Shown: positions 15,490 through 23,877 of the stretch, piece by piece | Layout: every line of letters starts with the position of its first letter | Position numbering within the stretch: the stretch's first letter is position 1 | Origin: JAXHUH01 sp034211175 | GTDB taxonomy: Bacteria > Actinomycetota > Acidimicrobiia > Acidimicrobiales > CAIXPF01 | Reading direction: 5' to 3' | NCBI GenBank assembly: GCA_034211175.1 | Contig: JAXHUH010000022.1 | Coordinates: forward strand, 1 to 26,201 | Length of the DNA stretch: 26,201 nt | Made by a program: the position numbers and the translations under genes | The notes under the pieces: model-generated | The model's input: the letters and a program-made list of their open reading frames with translations, nothing else | The model's database searches: none | What the model was told of the DNA's origin: nothing

Positions 15490-17094
15490 GTGATCAGAGA
15501 CGAGCTGGCGACCGCGGCCCGGGCCGCGCTGGTCGCGCTCGAGGTCGACCCGTTGCCCGACGTGGTCGAGATCTCGCGCCCGAACCAGCGGGAGCACGGC
15601 GACTTCATGACCAACGTCGCCCTCGTCGTCGCCAAGCGAGCGGGCCGCAAGCCCCGTGACCTCGGCCAGGAGCTCGCCGACAACCTCCGCGACGCCCAGC
15701 TGCCCCACGTCGCCGACATCGAGATCGCCGGGCCCGGGTTCATCAACTTCCGCCTCGCCCCGACATGGCTCCACGACGTCGTCCGCGACGTGATCACCCA
15801 GGGCACCGACGACTACGCCCGCCTCGATCTCGGCACCGGCCACGGCGTCAACATCGAGTTCGTCTCCGCCAACCCCACCGGCCCCCTCCACGCCGGCGGC
15901 GGTCGCTGGGGCGCCTACGGCGACTCGCTCGCCCGCATCATGCGGCGGGCCGGCTACGACGCGCACCGCGAGTACTACATCAACGACCGCGGCACGCAGG
16001 TCCAGCTGTTCGGCGCCTCGCTCGTCGCCGCCAAGAACGGCGAGCCGACCCCGGAGGACGGCTACCAGGGCCAGTACATCACCGACTGGGCCGCCGAGAT
16101 GCCGGCCGACGCCGATCCGGCCGAGTGGGGCCTCGAGCGCTCCCTCGCCGACGTGCGCGACAGCCTCGCCGCCATGCAGGTCAGCTTCGACACGTGGTCG
16201 AGCGAGCGCGCCCTCGTCGCCACCGGCGCCATGGAGGCCACGCTCGCCGAGCTGCGCGAGCACGGCCACGTCTACGAGGCCGACGGTGCCACCTGGCTGC
16301 GCACCAGCGACTTCGGCGACGACAAGGACCGGGTGCTCATCCGCTCCGACGGCGAGCCCACCTACTTCCTGCCCGACATCGCCTACCACCGCGACAAGTT
16401 CTCCCGCGGTGAGCTGATCATCGACGTCCTCGGCGCCGACCACCACGGCTACGTACCCCGGATGAAGGCGGCGCTGCGGGCCCTCGGCCACGCGCCCGAG
16501 GAGTACGAGGCGATCATCGGCCAGAACGTGAAGCTGGTCCGCGACGGCGCCGAGGTGAAGATCTCGAAGCGGGCGGGGACCATGATCGAGATCCGCGACC
16601 TGGTCGACGAGGTCGGCCCCGACGTCGCCCGGTTCGCGTTCCTCCTCCAGTCGATCGACACCACCCAGACGATCGACATCGACCTGCTGAAGGCCCAGGC
16701 GTCGGAGAACCCGGTCTTCTACGTCCAGTACGCCCACGCCCGCATCCACTCGATCGCCAAGGAGCAGGCCAGCAGGGGCGTCGAGCGCTTGCCGTTCGAC
16801 CAGGTCGACCTCGGTCCGCTCACCCACGAGCGCGAGATCGAGCTGATGCGCCAGCTGTCGATCCTGTCCGAGGTCGTCGAGCAGGCCGCAGCCGATCGGG
16901 CCCCGCACAAGGTCACGACCTGGGTGCGCGACCTCGCCTCGGCGTTCCACGGCTTCTACCGCGACTGCCCGATCCTTCGCACCGACGTCCCGAACGACGT
17001 CCGCCAGGCCCGTCTGTGGCTGGTCGAGGCGACCCGCATCGGCCTCGCGATCGGCCTCGACCTGCTCGGCGTCCGGGCCCCGGAGTCGATGTGA
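15490..17094 (+). CDS. argS: Arginyl-tRNA synthetase
   Basis: A 534-residue class I synthetase that charges tRNA-Arg. The N-terminal Add-1 domain (about 1-95) is followed by the catalytic core. The HIGH region reads NPTGPLHAGGGRWGAYGD (His134), as in the actinobacterial form where HVGH is altered. A KISKRAG motif occupies about 357-363, where many ArgRS lack a clear KMSKS. A DALR anticodon-binding domain (from about 415, ENPVFYVQYAHARIHSI) ends the protein. The GTG start is fixed by AGGAG six bases upstream and by homology beginning IRDELATAAR; in-frame codons back to 15325 are leader. It starts the housekeeping block with lysA 43 bases downstream. Confidence 0.97.
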   Translation: MIRDELATAARAALVALEVDPLPDVVEISRPNQREHGDFMTNVALVVAKRAGRKPRDLGQELADNLRDAQLPHVADIEIAGPGFINFRLAPTWLHDVVRDVITQGTDDYARLDLGTGHGVNIEFVSANPTGPLHAGGGRWGAYGDSLARIMRRAGYDAHREYYINDRGTQVQLFGASLVAAKNGEPTPEDGYQGQYITDWAAEMPADADPAEWGLERSLADVRDSLAAMQVSFDTWSSERALVATGAMEATLAELREHGHVYEADGATWLRTSDFGDDKDRVLIRSDGEPTYFLPDIAYHRDKFSRGELIIDVLGADHHGYVPRMKAALRALGHAPEEYEAIIGQNVKLVRDGAEVKISKRAGTMIEIRDLVDEVGPDVARFAFLLQSIDTTQTIDIDLLKAQASENPVFYVQYAHARIHSIAKEQASRGVERLPFDQVDLGPLTHEREIELMRQLSILSEVVEQAAADRAPHKVTTWVRDLASAFHGFYRDCPILRTDVPNDVRQARLWLVEATRIGLAIGLDLLGVRAPESM

Positions 17095-17137
17095 GCTGGA
17101 CCGTTGTGAACAGGGCCGTTGTGATCTGGAGCAACCG

Positions 17138-18406
17138 GTGAGCGCGCTGCCCCCCGGGCTGCTGCCCGACAACGCCACGGTCGGCGACGACGGCCGGCTC
17201 CTCATCGGTGGCTGCGACGTCGCCGAGCTGGCCAACGAGTTCGGTACGCCGCTGTTCATCTACGACGAGGACCACCTCCGGGCCCGGTGCCGGGAGGCGA
17301 TGGCCGCGTTCGGCGGCAACGTCGTCTACGCGACCAAGGCGTTCCTGTGCCTCGCCATGGCCCGTCTCGTCGCCGAGGAGGGCATGGGCTTCGATGTCGC
17401 GTCCGGCGGCGAGCTCCACGTCGCCCTCGCGGGTGGCGCGGACCCGGCCCGCACCGTCCTCCACGGCAACAACAAGTCGGTGGCCGAGCTGCGGGCCGCG
17501 CTCGATGCCGGCGTCGGCCGCATCATGGTCGACTCGTTCGACGAGCTCGACCGCCTCGAGAAGCTCGCCGCCGACACCGGGCGGACCCCGAACGTCTACC
17601 TGAGGGTGACCCCGGGGGTCGAGGCCCACACCCACCACTACACGGCGACCGGCCAGATCGACTCGAAGTTCGGCTTCGGCATCCCCGCCGGCGACGCCGC
17701 CCGGGCCGTCGAGCGGGCCGCAGCCAGCGAGAACGTCGAGCTCGTCGGCGTGCACATGCACATCGGCAGCCAGATCTTCGTCGCCGACTCGTTCGCCAAG
17801 GCCGTGCAGGTGCTCGGCGAGTTCTTCAACCCGCTCGGCCTCGGTGAGCTGTCGATCGGCGGTGGCCTCGGCGTCGCCTACGTCGAGGGCGAGACGAGCG
17901 AGTCGATCACCGCGTGGGGCGAGCGGGTCCGCCAGGGCTGCCGCGACGCCGGCATCGACGCGCAGGTGTGGGCCGAGCCGGGCCGGGCGATCGCCGCCTC
18001 GGCCGCGGTCACCGTCTACGAGGTCGGCACGATCAAGGAGATCCCGGGGACCCGCACCTACGTGGCGGTCGACGGCGGGATGATCGACAACCCCCGTCCC
18101 GCCCTCTACGGCAGCGGCTACGAGACGTTCCTGCCCCGGGCGGTCACCGCCGAGCGGGACAAGACGGTCACCGTCGTCGGCAAGCACTGCGAGTCGGGCG
18201 ACGTGCTGGTGCGCGACGCACTCGTGCCCTCCGACCTCACCGTCGGCGACCTCCTCGCCACCCCGGTCACCGGCGCCTACGGCCACTCGATGGGATCGAA
18301 CTACAACAAGCTCGCCCGCCCGGCGGTCGTGTTCGCCCGCGACGGCGACGCCCGTCTCGTCGTCCGCCGCGAGAGCCTCGAGGACCTCCTCCGCAACGAC
18401 GTCTGA
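17138..18406 (+). CDS. lysA: Diaminopimelate decarboxylase
   Basis: A 422-residue PLP-dependent fold-III enzyme making L-lysine from meso-diaminopimelate. The PLP lysine is Lys67 in VVYATKAFL; other family motifs are FDVASGGEL, HGNNKS, GVHMHIGSQI, the phosphate-binding SIGGGLGVAY, the WAEPGRAI segment, and near the C-terminus GKHCESGDVL (catalytic Cys from the partner subunit) and GAYGHSMGSNYN. The GTG start has GGAG six bases upstream (spacing shown by GGAGCAACCG). It is probably transcribed with argS; the spacer contains the direct repeat CCGTTGTGA twice. Confidence 0.97.
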   Translation: MSALPPGLLPDNATVGDDGRLLIGGCDVAELANEFGTPLFIYDEDHLRARCREAMAAFGGNVVYATKAFLCLAMARLVAEEGMGFDVASGGELHVALAGGADPARTVLHGNNKSVAELRAALDAGVGRIMVDSFDELDRLEKLAADTGRTPNVYLRVTPGVEAHTHHYTATGQIDSKFGFGIPAGDAARAVERAAASENVELVGVHMHIGSQIFVADSFAKAVQVLGEFFNPLGLGELSIGGGLGVAYVEGETSESITAWGERVRQGCRDAGIDAQVWAEPGRAIAASAAVTVYEVGTIKEIPGTRTYVAVDGGMIDNPRPALYGSGYETFLPRAVTAERDKTVTVVGKHCESGDVLVRDALVPSDLTVGDLLATPVTGAYGHSMGSNYNKLARPAVVFARDGDARLVVRRESLEDLLRNDV

Positions 18407-18490
18407 CGCGCTCGCCGCCGGTGACGGCACGGTCCCGGCCTCGACCGGGTCCCGGCCGCGCGTCGATCGCAGGACGGGACGTGCCGCGAG

Positions 18491-18523
18491 CTCGTCAGCC
18501 GGCCGGCAAACTCGTCAGCCGGC
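18491..18523. repeat. 13-bp direct repeat with 20-bp period upstream of the ABC exporter
   Basis: CTCGTCAGCCGGC occurs at 18491-18503 and again at 18511-18523. The second copy lies where the -35 region of the leaderless promoter at 18540 would be, so the pair could be a regulator site. Confidence 0.5.
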
Positions 18524-18539
18524 TGTCAGTGGGGTCGCG

Positions 18540-18545
18540 TAGCGT
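18540..18545 (+). promoter_or_regulatory. -10-like hexamer of a leaderless promoter (ABC exporter)
   Basis: TAGCGT lies eight bases before the GTG at 18554. The identical hexamer stands seven bases before the GTG of hom. No Shine-Dalgarno sequence is present. Confidence 0.5.
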
Positions 18546-18553
18546 CGTCGATC

Positions 18554-19555
18554 GTGCCTGCCGTCGTCACCGAAGGGCTGCGCAAGAGCTTCGGGTCCAC
18601 CGAAGCGCTGCGCGGCGTCGATCTCGCCGTCGAGCCCGCCACCGTGCTGGGCGTCCTCGGCCCCAACGGCGCGGGCAAGACCACGACGGTCAACATCCTG
18701 TGCACGCTGTTGAAGCCCGATGCCGGTCGGGCGTTCATCGACGGCATCGACGTCGTCGCCGACCCTCACGCCGTGCGGGCCCGCATCGGCCTCACCGGCC
18801 AGTACGCGGCGGTCGACGAGCGGCTCACCGCCCACGAGAACCTGGTCCACGTCGGGCGGCTGTTCCACCTCCCGAAGAGAGAGGCGACCCGCCGGGCCGG
18901 CGAGCTGCTGGCGCGGTTCGACCTGTCCGACGCCGCTGCCCGGATGGTCGGCACCTACTCCGGTGGCATGCGGCGACGGCTCGACATCGCCATGAGCCTC
19001 GTCGCCCGCCCGTCGGTGCTGTTCCTCGACGAGCCGACCACCGGCCTCGATCCCCGCAGCCGCCTCGCCATGTGGGACCTCATCGAGGAGCTGGTCGCCG
19101 AGGGTGCCACGACGCTGCTGACCACGCAGTACCTCGAGGAGGCCGACCGCCTCGCCGACGAGATCGTCGTCATCGACCACGGCTCGGTCATCGCCCGAGG
19201 CACCGCCGAGGAGCTGAAGCGCACGATCGGCGGTGACAAGGTCGAGGTCACGCTGATCGAGCGGGCGGCCATCCCCGACGCCATCGCAGCGCTCGAACCG
19301 TTCGCCCGCGGCGAGGCGCACGTGCACGAGCGGCTCCCGATGATCTCGGTCGCAGTCGAGCCCGACACCGGCATCGTGCCCGCCGTGGTGCGGGCGCTCG
19401 ACGCCGCCGAGGTGAAGGTCGACGACGTCGCCGTGCGCCGCCCGACCCTCGACGACGTGTTCCTCCAACTGACCGGACGCCCGCCCGACGACGACGTCGC
19501 GGCCGGCGCAGCCGGCACCGACGCACCCGCCGACGAGACGCAGGAGGCCCGATGA
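18554..19555 (+). CDS. DrrA-type ABC exporter ATP-binding protein
   Basis: A 333-residue protein with a complete ATPase: Walker A GPNGAGKTT (about 36-44), the Q-loop Gln in IGLTGQYAAVDERLTA, signature YSGGMRRR (about 136-143), Walker B VLFLDEPTTGLD (about 156-167) and an H-loop position reading TTQYLEE, where the usual His is Gln as in many DrrA relatives. The C-terminal DrrA-specific region ends RRPTLDDVFLQLTG, then an acidic/Ala tail. Homologues export drugs, lipids or glycolipids; the cargo here is unknown. It overlaps the permease gene (ATGA). The pair sits between lysA and hom, which are closer together in many relatives. Confidence 0.93.
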   Translation: MPAVVTEGLRKSFGSTEALRGVDLAVEPATVLGVLGPNGAGKTTTVNILCTLLKPDAGRAFIDGIDVVADPHAVRARIGLTGQYAAVDERLTAHENLVHVGRLFHLPKREATRRAGELLARFDLSDAAARMVGTYSGGMRRRLDIAMSLVARPSVLFLDEPTTGLDPRSRLAMWDLIEELVAEGATTLLTTQYLEEADRLADEIVVIDHGSVIARGTAEELKRTIGGDKVEVTLIERAAIPDAIAALEPFARGEAHVHERLPMISVAVEPDTGIVPAVVRALDAAEVKVDDVAVRRPTLDDVFLQLTGRPPDDDVAAGAAGTDAPADETQEAR

Positions 19556-20382
19556 CCACGACCGCCGCTCCCGTCACCGCCGCCGGCGGGCGCCACGAGA
19601 GCGTCCCCACCGGCTGGATCTGGATCCTGCGCGACAGCTGGACCGAGGCCCTGCGCCACCTGATGATCATCCCCCGCAACGCGGAGCTGATGGTCTTCGC
19701 CGTCGTGCAGCCGATCATGTTCGTGCTGCTGTTCGTCTACGTGTTCGGCGGCTCGATCCGCGTCGAGGGCTTCGAGAACTACGAGCAGTACCTGATGCCC
19801 GGCATCTTCGCCCAGACCGTCGTCTTCAACTCGGCGTTCACCGGCGTGGGGCTCGCCGAGGACCTGTCCAAGGGCCTGATCGACCGCCTGCGTTCGCTGC
19901 CGATGGCCCACTCGGCCGTGCTCATCGGGCGGACCGTGTCCGACCTGGTCCGCAACATCGGCTCGTTCGTGATCATGCTCGTCGTCGCGTTCGCGGTCGG
20001 CTTCCGCTTCGAGGGGACGCTGGCCGAGGCGGCCCTGGCGACGGTGATCCTGCTGTTCTTCTCGTACGCGTTCAGCTGGATCCAAGCGCTCATCGGGCTG
20101 TCGGTCGGCTCGGTCGAGGCCGCCAACTCGGCCGGGTTCATCTGGATGTTCCCCCTGACGTTCGTGTCCTCCGCGTTCGTCGACACCGCGGCGATGCCGT
20201 CGTGGCTCGAGCCGATCGCCGACGCCAACCCGTTCACCAAGGCGACCGACGCGACCCGGGCGCTCTACAACGGCATGGACGCGGGCAACGACGTGTGGTG
20301 GGCGCTCGGCTGGGCCGTCGGGATCATCGTCGTCTTCGGTGCCCTGTCGATCCGCAAGTTCAACGCCACCACCCACCGCTGA
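19552..20382 (+). CDS. DrrB-type ABC exporter permease
   Basis: A 276-residue membrane protein of the ABC-2 type. After a cytoplasmic N-terminus (1-45) come six hydrophobic segments: ELMVFAVVQPIMFVLLFVYVF, the region around MPGIFAQTVVFNSAF, SDLVRNIGSFVIMLVVAFAV, a segment at LATVILLFFSYAFSWI, AGFIWMFPLTFVSSAF, and WALGWAVGIIVVFGAL near the end. DLSKGLIDRLRSLPM is the conserved cytoplasmic coupling motif of the DrrB family, and EPIADANPFTKATDATRAL is the usual loop before the last span. It starts at an ATG overlapping the ATPase stop and forms the exporter with it. Confidence 0.93.
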   Translation: MTTTAAPVTAAGGRHESVPTGWIWILRDSWTEALRHLMIIPRNAELMVFAVVQPIMFVLLFVYVFGGSIRVEGFENYEQYLMPGIFAQTVVFNSAFTGVGLAEDLSKGLIDRLRSLPMAHSAVLIGRTVSDLVRNIGSFVIMLVVAFAVGFRFEGTLAEAALATVILLFFSYAFSWIQALIGLSVGSVEAANSAGFIWMFPLTFVSSAFVDTAAMPSWLEPIADANPFTKATDATRALYNGMDAGNDVWWALGWAVGIIVVFGALSIRKFNATTHR

Positions 20383-20386
20383 CGCC

Positions 20387-20410
20387 TCGGCCCTGCCCGG
20401 CCCGGGCCGA
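20387..20410 (+). terminator. Hairpin after the ABC exporter operon
   Basis: TCGGCCC (20387-20393) and GGGCCGA (20404-20410) are perfect 7-base arms around a 10-base loop, starting four bases after the permease stop. There is no U-tract. Confidence 0.4.
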
Positions 20411-20616
20411 CATCCAGTGCCGAGGACGTCGCTGAAACGGTGTTCCGAGTTCGCTGAGGCATCGGTCACGAACGGTGATCACCCGTGTTCACAGCCCTAC
20501 AGATGGCGCGAACATGACAACTGATGCCCATCGGAGGAGGCCGACGCCGAGCGGCGCCGATGCGGGCTTCGCGACCGGCGAAGCCCGGCGGACGCCAGCG
20601 ATCGCTGCGCGCGACC

Positions 20617-20937
20617 ATGCGCACCGACCACGCCTGGCTGCCCATCGGGGACGGCCGCGAGCCGCCGCAGCCCGGTCGGCCCGACGGGTCCGGCTCGATC
20701 GCCGACCGGCTGCGCAAGGTGGCGCTCGAGGTCGTCCACGACGGTTCGGCCCGCCTCGCCGCCGAGCACGCCGGCCGGATGCTGCGCAAGGACCGCCGGG
20801 CCTGGGAGTCCTGGGTGCGCTACGAGCGCGCCGGCCCCGAGGAGGCCCTGTTCATCCAGATCATCACCGATCGGTGCATGAACGCGGCCGAGGTCGCCCG
20901 TTCCCTGCGGAACGCGGCGAACGCCGCCACCGGCTGA
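20617..20937 (+). CDS. Small protein of unknown function
   Basis: A 106-residue protein. The first 30 residues are Pro/Gly-rich (MRTDHAWLPIGDGREPPQPG); the rest is mostly helical and charged: ADRLRKVALEVVHDGSARLA, then HAGRMLRKDRRAWESWVRYE, EEALFIQIITDRCMNAAEVA. Periodic Leu/Ala and an even charge distribution make it look like a real folded protein, but I do not recognise a family. The frame is open from 20524, and the extra 31 residues are strongly basic; no good ribosome site marks either start. It stands alone between the exporter and hom. Upstream at 20474-20483 is a perfect palindrome GGTGATCACC. Confidence 0.55.
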   Translation: MRTDHAWLPIGDGREPPQPGRPDGSGSIADRLRKVALEVVHDGSARLAAEHAGRMLRKDRRAWESWVRYERAGPEEALFIQIITDRCMNAAEVARSLRNAANAATG

Positions 20938-20997
20938 CCGCCCCGCCGTGCTGCCGGCGCCGCCGGTACTCGTGCCCGGCCGGTTCGGGCAGGGCGG

Positions 20998-21003
20998 TAG
21001 CGT
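20998..21003 (+). promoter_or_regulatory. -10-like hexamer of a leaderless promoter (hom)
   Basis: TAGCGT stands seven bases before the GTG start of hom, with no ribosome binding site between. It is identical to the hexamer before the ABC exporter gene. Confidence 0.5.
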
Positions 21004-21010
21004 TGCCGCC

Positions 21011-22306
21011 GTGTCCAGCCAGCATGTGAGGATCGGTCTGCTCGGTTGCGGGAACGTGGGCGCGGCGCTCGTCCGCCTCGTCACCCGTGAGCGCGACGCC
21101 ATCGCGGCCCGAACGGGCCTCGAGCTCGAGGTGACGCGGGTCGCCGTCCGGAGCATGTCGAAGGACCGCGACGTGGACCTGGCCGACGGTGTCCTCACCC
21201 GCGACACCAGCGCCGTGGTGACCGATCCCGACGTCGACATCGTCGTCGAGCTGATCGGCGGCATCGAGCCGGCCCGGGAGCTGATCCTCGATGCGCTGAA
21301 GGCCGGCAAGCCGGTGATCACCGGCAACAAGGAGCTGATCGCCAACGTCGGCGCCGAGCTGTTCGCCGCGGCCGAGGCCGCCGGGGTCGACCTGCTGTTC
21401 GAGGCCGCGGTCGCCGGCGGCATCCCGCTCATCCGGCCGCTGCGCGAGTCGCTGGTCGGCGAGCGCATCAGCCGTGTGCTCGGCATCGTCAACGGCACGA
21501 CCAACTACATCCTCTCGGCGATGACCGAGACCGGCGCGTCGTACCAGGACGCCCTCGCCGACGCTCAGAGCCTGGGCTACGCGGAGCGGGACCCGACGGC
21601 CGACGTCGAGGGCTTCGACGCCGGCGCCAAGGCGGCGATCATCGCCACCATCGCGTTCGGCGGCAACGTCGTTGCCGGCGACGTCTACCACGAGGGCATC
21701 AGCGACGTCAGCGCCGAGGACATCGCCTACGCCCGCCGCCTCGGCTACCAGATCAAGCTGCTGGCCATCGCCGAGCGGTTCGCCGGCGACGAGGTCGCGG
21801 TGCGGGTCCACCCGGCGCTGGTCCCCGACGCCCACCCGCTGGCGTCGGTGCGAGAGAGCTTCAACGCGGTGTTCGTCGAGGGCGAGGCCGTCGGCGAGCT
21901 CATGTTCTACGGCCGGGGCGCGGGCGGCGACCCGACCGCCAGCGCCGTGCTCGGCGACCTGCTCGACGCCGCCGCCAACCTCCGCACCGGCAGCGCCGCC
22001 CCGTTCGGCAGCCTGCCCCGGGCGACGATCCGCCCGATCGACGACCTGGTCTCCGAGTACTACCTGAACCTCGAGGTCGTCGATCAGCCCGGCGTGCTCG
22101 CCCGCGTCGCCAAGGTGTTCGGCGACCACGACGTGTCGATCCGGTGGATGGAGCAGGAGGGCCTCGGCGCCGGCGCCCGGGTCGTGTTCATCACCCACCG
22201 GGCCCGCGAGCGTGACGTCCAGGCGACGCTCCACGAGCTGCGGGGCCTCGACGCTGTCCAGGGCATCGGCGGGCTCCTGCGGGTCGTCGGCGGGGACGAC
22301 GACTGA
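21011..22306 (+). CDS. hom: Homoserine dehydrogenase
   Basis: A 431-residue enzyme reducing aspartate semialdehyde to homoserine. The NAD(P)-binding motif GLLGCGNVGAALVRL lies at about 9-23; the catalytic domain shows TGNKELIA, FEAAVAGGIPLIRPL, GIVNGTTNYILSAM and LGYAERDPTADVEG, DAGAKAAI. A C-terminal ACT domain (from about 349, YYLNLEVVDQPGVLARVAKV) should give feedback control, typically by threonine. The GTG at 21011 is chosen because homology begins VRIGLLG just after it and a -10-like TAGCGT precedes it. Its stop overlaps the thrC start (TGATG), so both are translationally coupled. Confidence 0.97.
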   Translation: MSSQHVRIGLLGCGNVGAALVRLVTRERDAIAARTGLELEVTRVAVRSMSKDRDVDLADGVLTRDTSAVVTDPDVDIVVELIGGIEPARELILDALKAGKPVITGNKELIANVGAELFAAAEAAGVDLLFEAAVAGGIPLIRPLRESLVGERISRVLGIVNGTTNYILSAMTETGASYQDALADAQSLGYAERDPTADVEGFDAGAKAAIIATIAFGGNVVAGDVYHEGISDVSAEDIAYARRLGYQIKLLAIAERFAGDEVAVRVHPALVPDAHPLASVRESFNAVFVEGEAVGELMFYGRGAGGDPTASAVLGDLLDAAANLRTGSAAPFGSLPRATIRPIDDLVSEYYLNLEVVDQPGVLARVAKVFGDHDVSIRWMEQEGLGAGARVVFITHRARERDVQATLHELRGLDAVQGIGGLLRVVGGDDD

Positions 22307-23730
22307 TGGCGGTCACCCCCGACACCCGGATCGGTCCCGAGCCGCTCGACTACGTGTCCACCCGCGGCGCCGCACCGACGCTGCGCTTCGGCGACGTGCT
22401 CCTCACCGGCCTCGCCGCGGACGGCGGGCTCTACCTGCCGCAGCGGTGGCCCGCCCTGCCCGAGGGCTGGCAGGACCTGGCCGCCAAGGGCTACGCCGAG
22501 CTGGCGACCGAGGTCATGTGGCCCTACGTCGTCGGTTCCATCGAGCACGACCGGTTCGCCGAGATCGTGGCCGACGCCTACGCCACGTTCGACACGTCCG
22601 AGGTCACGCCGCTGCGGGACCTGGGCGACGATCTGTGGCTGCTGGAGCTGTTCCACGGGCCGACGTTCGCGTTCAAGGACGTCGCCCTCCAGCTGGTCGG
22701 GCGCCTCTTCGACGAGGAGCTCGGCCGTCGCGGTGAGCGCCTGACCGTGCTCGTCGCCACCTCGGGCGACACCGGCTCGGCGGCGATGGAGGCCCTGCGC
22801 GACCGCGACGCGGTCGACGTCGTCGTGCTCTACCCCGAGGGCCGGGTGTCGGACGTCCAGCGCCGTCAGATGACGACGATCGACGCGCCGAACGTGCACG
22901 CCGTCGCCGTCGAGGGCAACTTCGACGACTGCCAGGACCTCGTGAAGGCGGCCTTCGCCGACGAGGCGTTCCGCAGCCGGGTCCGCCTCGGCGCGGTGAA
23001 CTCGATCAACTGGGCCCGGGTGATGGCCCAGGTCGTCTACTACGTGTACGCCGCGGCCCGACTCGGCGGCGGTCCGCTGTCGTTCTCGGTGCCGACCGGC
23101 AACTTCGGCAACGTGCTCGCCGGGTGGGTCGCCCAGCGGGCCGGCCTGCCGGTCGAGCAGCTGATCGTCGCGTCGAACCGCAACGACATCCTCTACCGGT
23201 TCCTCACCACCGGGACGATGGCGATGGAGCAGGTCACGCCGACGCTCAGCCCGTCGATGGACATCCAGGTGTCGTCGAACCTCGAGCGCCTGCTGTTCGA
23301 GGCGATGGGCCACGACGGCGAGTCGCTGGCCGTGCTGATGTCGCGCTTTCGCGAGGACCGGACGATCTCGGTCGAGCTGGCCGGGCTCCCGTTCGTCGGC
23401 GAGACGTTCTCGGCGGCCCGCTACGACGACGAGGCGACGAAGGCGACGATCGCGTCGGTCGCCGCCCGCACCGGCGTGGTGCTCGACCCCCACTCGGCGA
23501 TCGGTGTCGCCGCCGCCGGGGACGTGCGCCGCCGGGCGGACCTGCCGATGGTCGCGCTCGCCACCGCGCACCCGGCCAAGTTCGGCGACGCGGTGACCGC
23601 GGCGACCGGCTCGGCGCCGGAGATGCCGGCCCGCCTGGCCGAGGTGTTCGACCGTCCGGAGCGGACCCGCACGATCGCGGCCGATCTCGCGGCGGTCGAG
23701 GGCGTGGTCGACGAGCTCCGGCGGGCCTGA
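22306..23730 (+). CDS. thrC: Threonine synthase, long form
   Basis: A 474-residue PLP enzyme that converts O-phosphohomoserine to threonine. The N-terminal YVSTRGAAPTLRFGDVLLTGLAADGGLY-type region, the PLP lysine Lys124 in PTFAFKDVALQ, the ATSGDTGSAA loop, SVPTGNFGNVLAGW and DPHSAIGVAAA are diagnostic. The length and the N-terminal domain make it the E. coli/yeast-type ThrC, whereas many Actinomycetota (for instance mycobacteria) carry the shorter form of about 360 residues. It overlaps hom by one base. The product needed, phosphohomoserine, must come from a homoserine kinase; no thrB-type gene is seen here. Confidence 0.96.
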   Translation: MAVTPDTRIGPEPLDYVSTRGAAPTLRFGDVLLTGLAADGGLYLPQRWPALPEGWQDLAAKGYAELATEVMWPYVVGSIEHDRFAEIVADAYATFDTSEVTPLRDLGDDLWLLELFHGPTFAFKDVALQLVGRLFDEELGRRGERLTVLVATSGDTGSAAMEALRDRDAVDVVVLYPEGRVSDVQRRQMTTIDAPNVHAVAVEGNFDDCQDLVKAAFADEAFRSRVRLGAVNSINWARVMAQVVYYVYAAARLGGGPLSFSVPTGNFGNVLAGWVAQRAGLPVEQLIVASNRNDILYRFLTTGTMAMEQVTPTLSPSMDIQVSSNLERLLFEAMGHDGESLAVLMSRFREDRTISVELAGLPFVGETFSAARYDDEATKATIASVAARTGVVLDPHSAIGVAAAGDVRRRADLPMVALATAHPAKFGDAVTAATGSAPEMPARLAEVFDRPERTRTIAADLAAVEGVVDELRRA

Positions 23731-23832
23731 CCCCACCCGCCCGCCAGCCGGTCGCCGGCCACCCGGGGCGCGAGCACGTGTCGTCCGGGTGGTCACCGGG
23801 GCACGGCGGCATGAACTTCGGGCGACGTCGGG

Positions 23833-23854
23833 CCCCGCTCTGGCGGGAGCGGGG
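23833..23854 (+). terminator. Hairpin between thrC and the mutase-like gene
   Basis: CCCCGCTC (23833-23840) and GAGCGGGG (23847-23854) are perfect 8-base arms around a six-base loop. A second inverted repeat (CCACCCGG 23759-23766, CCGGGTGG 23785-23792) lies upstream. They may end the hom-thrC message; the downstream gene would then use its own leaderless start. Confidence 0.4.
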
Positions 23855-23865
23855 TGGCGGTTTGC

Positions 23866-23871
23866 CAAGAT
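23866..23871 (+). promoter_or_regulatory. -10-like hexamer of a possible leaderless promoter
   Basis: CAAGAT six bases before the ATG at 23878, without a ribosome binding site. The first base departs from the TANNNT consensus, so this is the weakest of the set. Confidence 0.3.
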
Positions 23872-23877
23872 GAGCCC

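Noticed and set aside
15082..17259. Very long minus-strand frame opposite argS (725 codons)
   Set aside because: It also runs through the tRNA and mirrors argS codon by codon. The Leu/Val/Asp/Gly composition is the usual antisense shadow.
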